From the NCBI GenBank assembly GCA_041498295.1, contig JBGQIB010000098.1, positions 1 through 16,618 on the forward strand: DNA of 16,618 nt. The letters are read 5' to 3'. Below the pieces are notes generated by a model. It searched no databases. It was not told the DNA's origin and saw nothing but the letters and a program-made list of their open reading frames with translations. Positions within the stretch are counted from its first letter, which is position 1, and every line of letters starts with the position of its first letter. This DNA comes from VGRW01 sp041498295 (GTDB taxonomy: Bacteria; Myxococcota_A; UBA9160; SZUA-336). A program made the translations under genes and the position numbers. Below, piece by piece: positions 1 to 6,418 of this stretch.

Positions 1-1499
1 CCCGCCATGCGCACCACCACGTCCACGTCGCCGAGCCCCGCGGCTTCGACCGCGTCGGCCAGCCCCGGGATCGCGTGCTCGGCGTGAGTCATCGCCAGGC
101 CGCAGGTCGGCAGTGCAGGGCAGCCGAAGGTCTGGCGGCGGAAGCGCGAGATCGCCTCCGCGGGCGCGACACCGTGCTCTGCGAGAATCGCGTCGACGCG
201 CGCGCGCGCAGCTAGGGGCACGTGCGCGAGAATCAGGTCCTGATTGCCGGTGATGCGCACGCCGATCTCCGAGACTTCGCGCGTGATCGCGGCGACCGCG
301 CTGCGCATCCGCACCGTCTCGGTGTCCTTCACCCGCCCGCTTTCGACGGGGATGCCGAGGAACATCCTTCCCGTGCCCACTTCGCGGTGCCAGCCGTGCC
401 AGAACTGGTTGGGCCCGAGCGGCCGCGGCTCGGCGTCCTTCAGCTCGAGGCCGAAGCGCTCGCGCAGCGCGCGCTTCACCTCGGCGACGCCCATACGCCG
501 AATGGTGTATTTCCATCTCGCCTGCCGGCGGTCGCCGCGATCGCCGTTCTCCTTCTGCAGGATCGCGATCGCGCGCGTCGCGTCGACCACTTGCGCGCGG
601 GGTACGCGCCCGAGATACAGCGCGAGCAGCGCCTGCGTCTGCGGCATGCCGTGCGTGACGCCGAGCCCGCCGCCCGCGTACAGGTCGTACTGCTCCGCGA
701 CCGCGCCGTTGACGACCGGTACGAAGCCGACGTCGTTTGTCAGCACGTCGACCGAGTTGTCGAGCGGGTGGGCGATCGCCACCTTGAACTTGCGCGGCAG
801 ATACTGGGCGCCGTAGATCGGCTCGTCGCTCGAGAGCGGCGTCTCGGTCTTGCCTGCCTCGTCGGTGAGAAACACCTGCCAGTAGGCCGAGCTGCGCGGC
901 GCCAGGTCCATCGCGATCTCGTACGCCAGCTCGCGTGACTGAAGCGGCAGCTCGGGAATCAGATCGTCGACCACGCAGCACATCGTGTTGCGATTCACGT
1001 CGCCGCACGCGGCCAGGGTCGACATCCTGTAGCCGGTGTTCGGGTAGTCCTGATTCAGGAAGCGGATCAGCGGGCCGAGCGCCGGCGCGGTGATGTAATG
1101 GAACTGAATGCCCTGGCGCGTGGTGAGTCGCAGAGAGCCGTCGCAGAACCGATCACTCGCGTCGCACAGCGCGGCCCACTGCGCGGCGCTGAACTCGCCG
1201 CCGGACGGCACGCGCAGCCGCACCATGAAGATGTAGTTGTGCGACTTGCGCCCCTCGATCCGCTCCTGCTGCTTGTAGATCCCGAAGTGCTTCGAGATCT
1301 CCTTGGCCTCGTTCGAGAGTGTCGGCGCGCGCCCGGCCGTGAGATCCTCGATCTCGGAGCGGAAGCTGTGCTTGGTCTTGCCCGCGACCCAGAAGAGACC
1401 CTGACTCTCGAGCTTCAAGGTCTCGTTCTTCGACATCTCCGACAGGTCGGAGTCGAGCAACGTGACGGGTGTTGGAGCCGCGGGGGTGTCCTTGGCCAT
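1..1499 (-). CDS. cysI: Sulfite (or nitrite) reductase hemoprotein, beta-subunit type; 3' end beyond window
   Basis: Reverse-strand reading from the ATG at 1499 is open to base 1 and gives 499 residues without a stop. Proteins of this family bind siroheme and a [4Fe-4S] cluster and carry out six-electron reduction of sulfite to sulfide (or nitrite to ammonia) in the cytoplasm. Visible hallmarks, in order: FMVRLRVPSGG (residues 91-101, substrate/siroheme arginine), LAACGDVNRN (162-171), YLPRKFK (233-239, the two siroheme lysines K237 and K239), DRGDRRQARWKY, then CPALPTC (C460 and C466, first half of the cluster-binding cysteines). The window ends right after VVVRMAG, where CPNGC should follow. 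The family is about 570 residues, so only 70 or so are missing. It is divergent from the ECF sigma gene with a 92-bp gap. Whether sulfite or nitrite is the substrate, and whether the electron donor is NADPH or ferredoxin, cannot be settled here. Confidence 0.9.
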   Translation of the reverse strand, partial: MAKDTPAAPTPVTLLDSDLSEMSKNETLKLESQGLFWVAGKTKHSFRSEIEDLTAGRAPTLSNEAKEISKHFGIYKQQERIEGRKSHNYIFMVRLRVPSGGEFSAAQWAALCDASDRFCDGSLRLTTRQGIQFHYITAPALGPLIRFLNQDYPNTGYRMSTLAACGDVNRNTMCCVVDDLIPELPLQSRELAYEIAMDLAPRSSAYWQVFLTDEAGKTETPLSSDEPIYGAQYLPRKFKVAIAHPLDNSVDVLTNDVGFVPVVNGAVAEQYDLYAGGGLGVTHGMPQTQALLALYLGRVPRAQVVDATRAIAILQKENGDRGDRRQARWKYTIRRMGVAEVKRALRERFGLELKDAEPRPLGPNQFWHGWHREVGTGRMFLGIPVESGRVKDTETVRMRSAVAAITREVSEIGVRITGNQDLILAHVPLAARARVDAILAEHGVAPAEAISRFRRQTFGCPALPTCGLAMTHAEHAIPGLADAVEAAGLGDVDVVVRMA

Positions 1500-1540
1500 C
1501 GGCGGGCGACCTTACCTCGTAGAGACCGGCCGGGCAAAGC

Positions 1541-1564
1541 GGGTTTCCGTTCCGCGGCGAACCC
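1541..1564. promoter_or_regulatory. Hairpin-forming inverted repeat between divergent reductase and ECF sigma genes
   Basis: GGGTTTCCG pairs with CGG-c-GAACCC: nine base pairs (one T-G wobble) with a single bulged C and a TTCCG loop. It lies 27 bp upstream of the sigma factor ATG, in the 92-bp divergent gap. No U-tract follows, so it does not look like an intrinsic terminator. It could be a 5'-UTR structure or a protein-binding site, but its function is unknown. Confidence 0.3.
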
Positions 1565-1591
1565 AAGCGCGCGAGCGGGAAAGAGAAGCGG

Positions 1592-2170
1592 ATGAAGTCT
1601 CCCTCGGATGCGGAAGTGATCGGCCGCTCGCTCGCCGATGCCGAGGCGTTCGCGGGGATCTACGACCGCCATGCGGACGCGCTGCTGCGCTTTCTCGGCC
1701 GGCGAGTCGGGGCCGAGGTTGCCGAGGGCCTGCACGGCGAGCTGTTCCGCGTCGCCTTCGAGCGGCGCAAGACGTTCGACTCGAGCCGCGCGAGCGCGCT
1801 GCCGTGGCTGTTCGGGATCGCCTCGAACCTGCTGCGCAAACACTGGCGCGCGGAGGCGCGGAGGCTGCGCGCCAGCGCGCGCATGGCGGCGGGCCGCGAG
1901 CTCGCGAACCGGCATGCGAGCGCCTCGGCGAGCGCGGCGGCGTTCGACGCGCACACGCTCTTCCCGCGTGTGGTCGAGGCGATCGACTCTCTCCCCGCAG
2001 GCGAGCGCGAAGCGCTGCTCTTGTTCGCGTGGGAGGACCTCTCGTACCAGCACGTCGCGGACGCGCTCGAGCTGCCGATCGGGACCGTGCGCTCGCGCCT
2101 CAACCGGGCGCGCGGCCGGCTGCGCGAACTGCTCGGCGCGCGCGGGAAAGAACGGGTGAGGTCGCGATGA
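1592..2170 (+). CDS. RNA polymerase sigma factor, ECF (sigma-70) subfamily
   Basis: 192 residues, normal for an ECF sigma factor. Region 2 spans about residues 17-90: FAGIYDRHADALLRFLGRR, then SALPWLFGIASNLLRKHWR, the core-binding and -10-recognising helices. Region 4 spans about 125-182: IDSLPAGEREALLLFAWEDL, then the helix-turn-helix SYQHVADALELPIGTVRSRL, which recognises the -35 element. The start is the ATG preceded by a purine-rich stretch (aagagaag) at 1581. The SALPWLFGIASNLL signature resembles ECF factors found beside CU044_5270-type partners in other bacteria (recalled, not searched). The last codons overlap the next gene as ATGA, so sigma factor and VOC protein are probably made together. 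No membrane-spanning anti-sigma factor is encoded beside it. Target promoters are not known. Confidence 0.92.
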   Translation: MKSPSDAEVIGRSLADAEAFAGIYDRHADALLRFLGRRVGAEVAEGLHGELFRVAFERRKTFDSSRASALPWLFGIASNLLRKHWRAEARRLRASARMAAGRELANRHASASASAAAFDAHTLFPRVVEAIDSLPAGEREALLLFAWEDLSYQHVADALELPIGTVRSRLNRARGRLRELLGARGKERVRSR

Positions 2171-2727
2171 AGCCGATCGACTTGGTGAAGAAGCTGCGGC
2201 GCGACGCCGCGTCCGACCCGGCGGTACTCGACCGAGGGAGAGCGAAGCTCATGGCGCAAATTCAGCGCGAGGCCACGCCGCGCAGTCAGCCGACGATCAT
2301 TCCGCAGCTGCCGTACCACGACCTCCGGGCGGCGCTCGAGTTTCTCGAGAGCGCGTTCGGGTTCCGCGAGATCCCGACCTCGAGAGTCGAGGACGAGCGC
2401 GGCGTCGTCGGCCACGCGATGATGGAGTTCGGCGAGAACGGCGTGATCGGCCTCGGCGGTCACGGCGGCCACAGCGCGGTGAGTCCGAAGGTCGACGGCG
2501 TCGTGAGTCAGTATCTCAGCGTCTATGTCCCGGACGTCGACGCGCACTACGAGCACGCTCGGGCCGCCGGCGCGCGCATCGTCATGGGCCTGCGCGACCA
2601 GTTCTGGGGCGACCGCACCTACGAAGCGCTCGATCTCGAGGGCCACCACTGGCGTTTCCACCAGAAGACCCGCGACGTGCCGCGCGAGCAGTGGAAGTGG
2701 AGCTCGATGGACCCCAACAAGGCCTAG
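2167..2727 (+). CDS. VOC/glyoxalase-fold protein coupled to the ECF sigma factor
   Basis: 186 residues. The start is the ATG that shares ATGA with the sigma factor stop, with GTGAGG at 2156-2161 as ribosome site. Reading further upstream in this frame only adds out-of-frame translation of the sigma gene. Residues 45-168 match the vicinal-oxygen-chelate fold of PhnB/bleomycin-resistance-like proteins: PQLPYHDLRAALEFLESAFGF at the start of the first module, then YLSVYVPDVDAHYEHARAAG, DQFWGDRTY and LDLEGHHWRF in the second. Residues 1-36 (MKPIDLVKKLRRDAASDP, then RGRAKLMAQI) are not part of the fold and look like the short N-terminal segment of ECF partner proteins. This suggests, as inference only, a role in signal input or sigma control rather than metabolism. 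Metal ligands and substrate are not clear. It is convergent with pyruvate kinase, with a 10-bp gap. Confidence 0.85.
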   Translation: MKPIDLVKKLRRDAASDPAVLDRGRAKLMAQIQREATPRSQPTIIPQLPYHDLRAALEFLESAFGFREIPTSRVEDERGVVGHAMMEFGENGVIGLGGHGGHSAVSPKVDGVVSQYLSVYVPDVDAHYEHARAAGARIVMGLRDQFWGDRTYEALDLEGHHWRFHQKTRDVPREQWKWSSMDPNKA

Positions 2728-2737
2728 AGCGCTCTAC

Positions 2738-4171
2738 TCACTCGCGCGGATCGGCCGCCCACTCACTCATGTCGGCGACACGCACGAGCTTCATCCACGG
2801 GACGCGCCGTGACTCGCCAGGGCTGTGACCGACGATGAGCAACAAGTTCTGCCCGTCGAGCGCGCCGACTTCGCGCTCGAGCTGGGCGACCGTCATCCGG
2901 CCGCTCCGGCACAGTACGGGCCGGACGCCGTAGGGCAGGGCGAGCCGGCGCCAGGTGTCCTCGAAGCGCGACGGTGCGACGATCGGAACGTCGGGCCGCT
3001 GGCGCGACAGGAGCCGCGCCGCGATGCCGCCCCGCGACCAAGTCACGATCGCGCGCGCCCCGCACTCGCGCGCGGTGCGCACCGCCGCGGACGAGAACAC
3101 GACCAGGTCGCGCAGCTCCTCGTTCACGCCCTCGATGGGCGTCTCGGGCCGGCGCGGATACGCCTCTTCGGTCGCCTCGATGATGCGGCACATCGCGCGA
3201 CACACGCGCACCGGATCGATGCCCACGGCGGTCTCGTCCGAGAGCATCACCGCGTCGGTGCCGTCGAGTACCGCGTTCGCGACGTCCGTGATCTCGGCGC
3301 GCGTCGGGCGCTTCGCGGTGACCATCGACTGCAGCATCTGCGTCGCCGTGATCGCGGGCCGGCCGGCGCGAATCGCCGCGAGCACGATGCGCTTCTGCTC
3401 GATCGGCACGCGCTCGAACGGAATCTCGAGTGACAGGTCGCCGCGCGCGATCATCACCGCGTCGGCGCGCGCGAGGATGCCCTCGAGATTCTCGAGCGCA
3501 AGCTTGGTCTCGATCTTCGCGACCAGGCCCGACGGGCGGCCGAGTCGCTTCAGCGCGCGCCGCACGATCGAGACGTCTTCCTCGGTGCGCACGTACGAGA
3601 CACCGACCAAATCGACGCCGAGATCCGCGCCGAGCTCGAGGTCGCGCACGTCGCGCTCCGCGAGGATCGGCCGCGCCGATACGGCCCCGGGCGCGTTCAC
3701 CCCCTTGCCGCTCGATACCGACCCGCCGACCACCACGCGGCATTGAATCTCCGCGCCGTCGACCTCCTCGATCTCCAGCTCGACCGCGCCGTCACCCAAC
3801 AGGATCGGCGCCCCCGGTCGGGCTTCGGCCGCGAGGTAGTCGTCCGGCACCGGCAGGTGCGTCGCGTCCCCCTTCTCGGCGCCGCACACGAGCATGACCC
3901 GGGCGCCCGTCTCCAAGATCGCCGTCGGCGGCACCAGCTCGCCGAGCCGGATCTTCGGGCCGGCCAGGTCCTGCAGGATCGCGACGGGGCGGCCCGCCTC
4001 AGCGGAGGCAGCGCGGATCAGGCTCACGCACTCGCGGTGCTCCGGCTCGGTACCGTGCGCGAAGTTGATGCGCGCGACGTTCATCCCAGCGTCGACCAAG
4101 CCGCGCAGCACCTCGGGTGAGCGACTGGCCGGGCCGATGGTGCAGACGATGTGAACCGCGCGAGCGCGCAT
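2738..4171 (-). CDS. pyk: Pyruvate kinase
   Basis: 477 residues, full length. It transfers phosphate from phosphoenolpyruvate to ADP, giving pyruvate and ATP, the last step of glycolysis, in the cytoplasm. The N-terminal part shows CTIGPAS (10-16) and MNVARINFAHG (30-40, with R34 and N36). DLAGPKIR (68-75) is a variant of the usual DTKGPEIR. Then come VAKIE with the catalytic lysine K219 and metal ligand E221, IARGDLSLEIP (metal ligand D245), ATQMLQSM (T277, substrate) and DVANAVLDGTDAVMLSDETAVG. The C-terminal domain (about 345-477) is present. The ATG at 4171 places CTIGPAS at the expected position, and GGGAGAA at 4182-4176 on the same strand is a good ribosome site. It is divergent from the aldolase gene. 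The effector that regulates the enzyme cannot be read from sequence. Confidence 0.97.
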   Translation of the reverse strand: MRARAVHIVCTIGPASRSPEVLRGLVDAGMNVARINFAHGTEPEHRECVSLIRAASAEAGRPVAILQDLAGPKIRLGELVPPTAILETGARVMLVCGAEKGDATHLPVPDDYLAAEARPGAPILLGDGAVELEIEEVDGAEIQCRVVVGGSVSSGKGVNAPGAVSARPILAERDVRDLELGADLGVDLVGVSYVRTEEDVSIVRRALKRLGRPSGLVAKIETKLALENLEGILARADAVMIARGDLSLEIPFERVPIEQKRIVLAAIRAGRPAITATQMLQSMVTAKRPTRAEITDVANAVLDGTDAVMLSDETAVGIDPVRVCRAMCRIIEATEEAYPRRPETPIEGVNEELRDLVVFSSAAVRTARECGARAIVTWSRGGIAARLLSRQRPDVPIVAPSRFEDTWRRLALPYGVRPVLCRSGRMTVAQLEREVGALDGQNLLLIVGHSPGESRRVPWMKLVRVADMSEWAADPRE

Positions 4172-4217
4172 CCGTTTCTCCCTGACGGCGAGCCCTTCGA
4201 TTTGCTTGACCTTGGGA

Positions 4218-4223
4218 TAAGAT
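4218..4223 (+). promoter_or_regulatory. Candidate -10 hexamer (TAAGAT) upstream of aldolase
   Basis: TAAGAT matches the sigma-70 -10 consensus at four of six positions and sits 49 bp before the aldolase ATG, in the 101-bp gap shared with divergent pyruvate kinase. No good -35 lies 16-18 bp upstream. A TTGACC at 4206-4211 is far too close to serve as its -35, though it could belong to another start. This is a weak call. Confidence 0.25.
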
Positions 4224-4260
4224 CACTCGGGCTGCTCGCGAACGCATGTCGAGGAACATT

Positions 4261-4267
4261 GGAGAAG
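4261..4267 (+). promoter_or_regulatory. Ribosome binding site that decides the aldolase start
   Basis: GGAGAAG lies five bases before the ATG at 4273. This supports 4273 over the in-frame ATG at 4246, which would put the Shine-Dalgarno inside the coding sequence and has no comparable site of its own. Confidence 0.7.
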
Positions 4268-4272
4268 ACACG

Positions 4273-5193
4273 ATGACGACCAAACGCGTGAAGGAGATCC
4301 TTTCTTGGTACTCCGCCGACAACGCCGGCACGAAGACCAACCTCGCTCGCATGCTGAATCACGGCCGGCTCGGGGGTACGGGCAAGATGGTGATCCTGCC
4401 GGTCGACCAGGGCTTCGAGCACGGGCCCGCGCGCAGCTTCGCGCCGAACCCCGCGGGCTATGACCCGCGCTATCACTTCGAGCTCGCGATCGAGGCGGGC
4501 TGCAACGCCTACGCGGCGCCGCTCGGCTTCCTCGAAGCGGGCGCGGCCGAGTTCGCCGGTGACATCCCGCTGATCCTGAAGCTGAACAACAGCGAGTCAC
4601 TCTCGAAGGGCGGCGAGCCGATCTCCGCGGTCACCGGCTCCGTCGACGAAGCGCTGCGCCTCGGCTGCGCGGCGATCGGATTCACGATCTATCCCGGCTC
4701 GGGCGAGGCGCGCAACGCGTATCACCAGATCGCCCAGCTCACCGAGGAAGCGAAGGCCAAGGGTCTCTCGGTGGTGGTCTGGTCGTACCCGCGCGGCGCG
4801 GGTGTCTCGAAGGAGGGAGAGACCGCGATCGACGTCGTGGCGTACGCCGCGCAGATCGCATGTCAGCTCGGCGCACACATCATCAAGGTGAAGCCGCCGA
4901 CGGCGCACCTCGAGCAGGCGGAAGCGAAGAAGGTCTACGAGAAGGAGAAGATCCCAATCGGAACGCTCGCCCAGCGCGCGCGCCACGTGGTGCAGAGCTG
5001 CTTCGCGGGGCGGCGTATCGTGATCTTCTCGGGCGGCGCTGCGAAGGGCAAGGCGGAGATACTCGAAGAGATCCGCGGCCTTGCCGACGGCGGCGCGTTC
5101 GGCTCGATCATGGGCCGCAACTCGTTCCAGCGACCCAAGACCGAGGCGATCGAGCTCCTGCACGAGGTGATGGACATCCACGCGAGCGCTTGA
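4273..5193 (+). CDS. fbaB: Class I fructose-bisphosphate aldolase, DhnA/FbaB type
   Basis: 306 residues from the ATG at 4273, chosen for its Shine-Dalgarno. The enzyme splits fructose 1,6-bisphosphate into two triose phosphates through a lysine Schiff base, without metal, in the cytoplasm. Family marks: ILPVDQGFEHGP (residues 41-52), LKLNNSESL, HIIKVKPPTA (202-211, where K205 or K207 is the expected Schiff-base lysine), FSGGAAKG (252-259, phosphate-binding) and SIMGRNSFQ (278-286), the usual C-terminal phosphate-site loop. The archaeal-type DhnA family is also common in bacteria and is often gluconeogenic. It is divergent from pyruvate kinase, and the SUI1-type gene follows after 10 bp, so these two are likely co-transcribed. 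Family assignment is firm. The symbol is given by resemblance to E. coli FbaB. Confidence 0.94.
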   Translation: MTTKRVKEILSWYSADNAGTKTNLARMLNHGRLGGTGKMVILPVDQGFEHGPARSFAPNPAGYDPRYHFELAIEAGCNAYAAPLGFLEAGAAEFAGDIPLILKLNNSESLSKGGEPISAVTGSVDEALRLGCAAIGFTIYPGSGEARNAYHQIAQLTEEAKAKGLSVVVWSYPRGAGVSKEGETAIDVVAYAAQIACQLGAHIIKVKPPTAHLEQAEAKKVYEKEKIPIGTLAQRARHVVQSCFAGRRIVIFSGGAAKGKAEILEEIRGLADGGAFGSIMGRNSFQRPKTEAIELLHEVMDIHASA

Positions 5194-5203
5194 GCGGCTC
5201 GAG

Positions 5204-5530
5204 ATGTCCGGTCGAGATGATCGTCTAGTCTACTCCAGCGGCCGCGGCAAAGTGGCCGCCGAGCCCGCTTCCCCGCGCGCGCCGAAGGGCGACGGGATCG
5301 TGCGTGTGCGGCGCGAGACCCAGGGCCGAGGCGGAAAGACCGTGACGACCGTTTCCGGTGTAGGGCTCACAGAGGAAGACCTGCGCCAGCTCGCGAGCGA
5401 CTTGAAGCGCCGCTGTGGCACCGGCGGCAGCGTGAATGACTACGTGATCGAGATCCAAGGCGACCACCGCGAGCTGATCGTCGCCGAGCTCGAGAAGCGC
5501 GGCTTCACCGTCAAGCTCGCGGGCGGGTAG
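5204..5530 (+). CDS. yciH: SUI1/YciH-family translation initiation factor (eIF1-like)
   Basis: 108 residues, the usual size. The SUI1 domain occupies about residues 31-106: VRVRRETQGRGGKTVTTVSG (34-51 region, with the conserved GRGGKTVT at 41-48), LASDLKRRCGTGGSV (CGTGG at 71-75), IEIQGDHR (82-89) and GFTVKLAGG at the end. The bacterial members are homologous to eukaryotic eIF1 and are thought to influence start-site fidelity on the 30S subunit, but their physiological role is not well defined. The first 30 residues are a variable basic tail. The only ATG in reach is at 5204, without a clear Shine-Dalgarno, 10 bp after the aldolase stop, so coupling by re-initiation is possible. Confidence 0.94.
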   Translation: MSGRDDRLVYSSGRGKVAAEPASPRAPKGDGIVRVRRETQGRGGKTVTTVSGVGLTEEDLRQLASDLKRRCGTGGSVNDYVIEIQGDHRELIVAELEKRGFTVKLAGG

Positions 5531-5539
5531 GCGCCGGGA

Positions 5540-5549
5540 GTACGCTGCG
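5540..5549 (+). promoter_or_regulatory. Candidate promoter element upstream of TauD-like gene (repeated 10-mer GTACGCTGCG)
   Basis: GTACGCTGCG contains TACGCT, a TAnnnT-type -10, 6 bp before the dioxygenase ATG. The same 10-mer occurs at 12597-12606 just after another stop codon and before the lipoprotein gene. If it is a -10, the transcript would begin at or next to the ATG (leaderless), which would fit the lack of a well-spaced ribosome site. No -35 was recognised. Confidence 0.3.
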
Positions 5550-5552
5550 GCC

Positions 5553-6392
5553 ATGGAAGTTCGCAAGTACTCGAGCGGCTGCGGCGCCGTCGTCACCGGC
5601 ATCGACCTGGCGCGTTTCTCGGACGCCGAGAAGCACGAGCTCTGGAAGGCGTTCCTCGAGCACGGCGTGTTGTTCTTCGTCGATCAGAAGCTCACGCCCG
5701 AAGACCACATCGCATTCGCGAAGCGACTCGGCTCGATCGTGATCAACAAATTCTTTCCCGAGAACACCTCGCACCCGGAGATCGCGGAGGTGCGCAAGGA
5801 GAAGGAGCAGCGCACGAACATCGGCGGCGGCTGGCACGCCGACCACAGCTACGACGAGGCGCCCGCGCTCGGCTCGATCCTGGTCGCGCGCGAGCTGCCC
5901 GAGGCCGGCGGTGACACGCTGTTCGCGAACCTGTACGCGGCGTATGACTCACTCTCGGGCGGACTCAAGCGCACGCTCGCGACCCTGCGCACGAAACACT
6001 CGAACCGGCACCTCTACGGCGCGCAGGGGCTGTACCGGAAGAGCGACCTCGCGCCGCAGCTGAAGGGCGAGGAGGGCGTCGGCGACGCCGTGCATCCGGC
6101 GATCATCACGCACCCCGAGAGTGGCCGGAAGGCGCTCTACGTGAATCCCGGGCACACGCTGCACTTCGAAGGCTGGAGCGCGAGCGAGAGCCAGGCGCTG
6201 CTCCAATACTTGTACGCGCACGCGACCAAGCCCGAGTTCACCTGCCGCTACCGCTGGGCGCCCGGCTCGGTCGCGTTCTGGGACAACCGCTGCACCTGGC
6301 ACTACGCCATCAACGACTACCACGGCGAGCGGCGGCTCATGCACCGGATCACCTTGGAGGGGGCACCGCTCTCTGGCTCCGCGGCGCGGTAG
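5553..6392 (+). CDS. TauD/TfdA-family Fe(II)/2-oxoglutarate-dependent dioxygenase
   Basis: 279 residues, typical for TauD/TfdA. These enzymes hydroxylate a substrate while decarboxylating 2-oxoglutarate to succinate. The iron-binding triad is complete: H95 and D97 in GGGWHADHSY, and H250 in NRCTWHYAINDYHGERRLMHR. R265 of the last stretch is placed to bind the 2-oxoglutarate carboxylate, and T122 of GGDTLFANLY is the conserved neighbouring threonine. The substrate cannot be deduced: taurine, alkyl sulfates, aryloxyalkanoates and others are all handled by this family. The start at 5553 has GGGAG 12 bp upstream, too far for a good Shine-Dalgarno. The amidase begins 26 bp after its stop. Confidence 0.93.
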   Translation: MEVRKYSSGCGAVVTGIDLARFSDAEKHELWKAFLEHGVLFFVDQKLTPEDHIAFAKRLGSIVINKFFPENTSHPEIAEVRKEKEQRTNIGGGWHADHSYDEAPALGSILVARELPEAGGDTLFANLYAAYDSLSGGLKRTLATLRTKHSNRHLYGAQGLYRKSDLAPQLKGEEGVGDAVHPAIITHPESGRKALYVNPGHTLHFEGWSASESQALLQYLYAHATKPEFTCRYRWAPGSVAFWDNRCTWHYAINDYHGERRLMHRITLEGAPLSGSAAR

Positions 6393-6395
6393 AAT
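6390..6395 (+). promoter_or_regulatory. Candidate -10 hexamer (TAGAAT) for the amidase gene
   Basis: TAGAAT matches five of six consensus -10 positions and starts at the dioxygenase stop codon. A start point about 7 bp downstream would give a leader of roughly 17 nt that just includes the GGAGGG ribosome site at 6406-6411. No recognisable -35 lies at normal spacing (CGCTCT at 6367-6372), so this is tentative. Confidence 0.3.
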
Positions 6396-6418
6396 CGGCT
6401 CCATCGGAGGGCCGAACC

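Noticed and set aside
222..1595. Plus-strand open frames over the first 1.5 kb.
   Set aside because: They are antisense shadows of the reductase gene, whose minus-strand reading shows conserved motifs throughout and has no stop inside the window.
1462..2166. Apparent 421-residue open frame running into the VOC gene from upstream.
   Set aside because: The upstream half is an out-of-frame, Arg/Ala-rich translation of the sigma factor gene. The ATGA overlap with its own Shine-Dalgarno marks the true start at 2167.
2725..2736. Perfect 12-bp palindrome TAGAGCGCTCTA between the convergent VOC and pyruvate kinase stops, considered as a bidirectional terminator.
   Set aside because: As a hairpin it offers only about four pairs around a four-base loop and has no T-tract, so it is too weak to call a terminator.
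4246..4272. Earlier in-frame ATG for the aldolase.
   Set aside because: It would place the good GGAGAAG ribosome site inside the coding region, and the family N-terminus fits the ATG at 4273.
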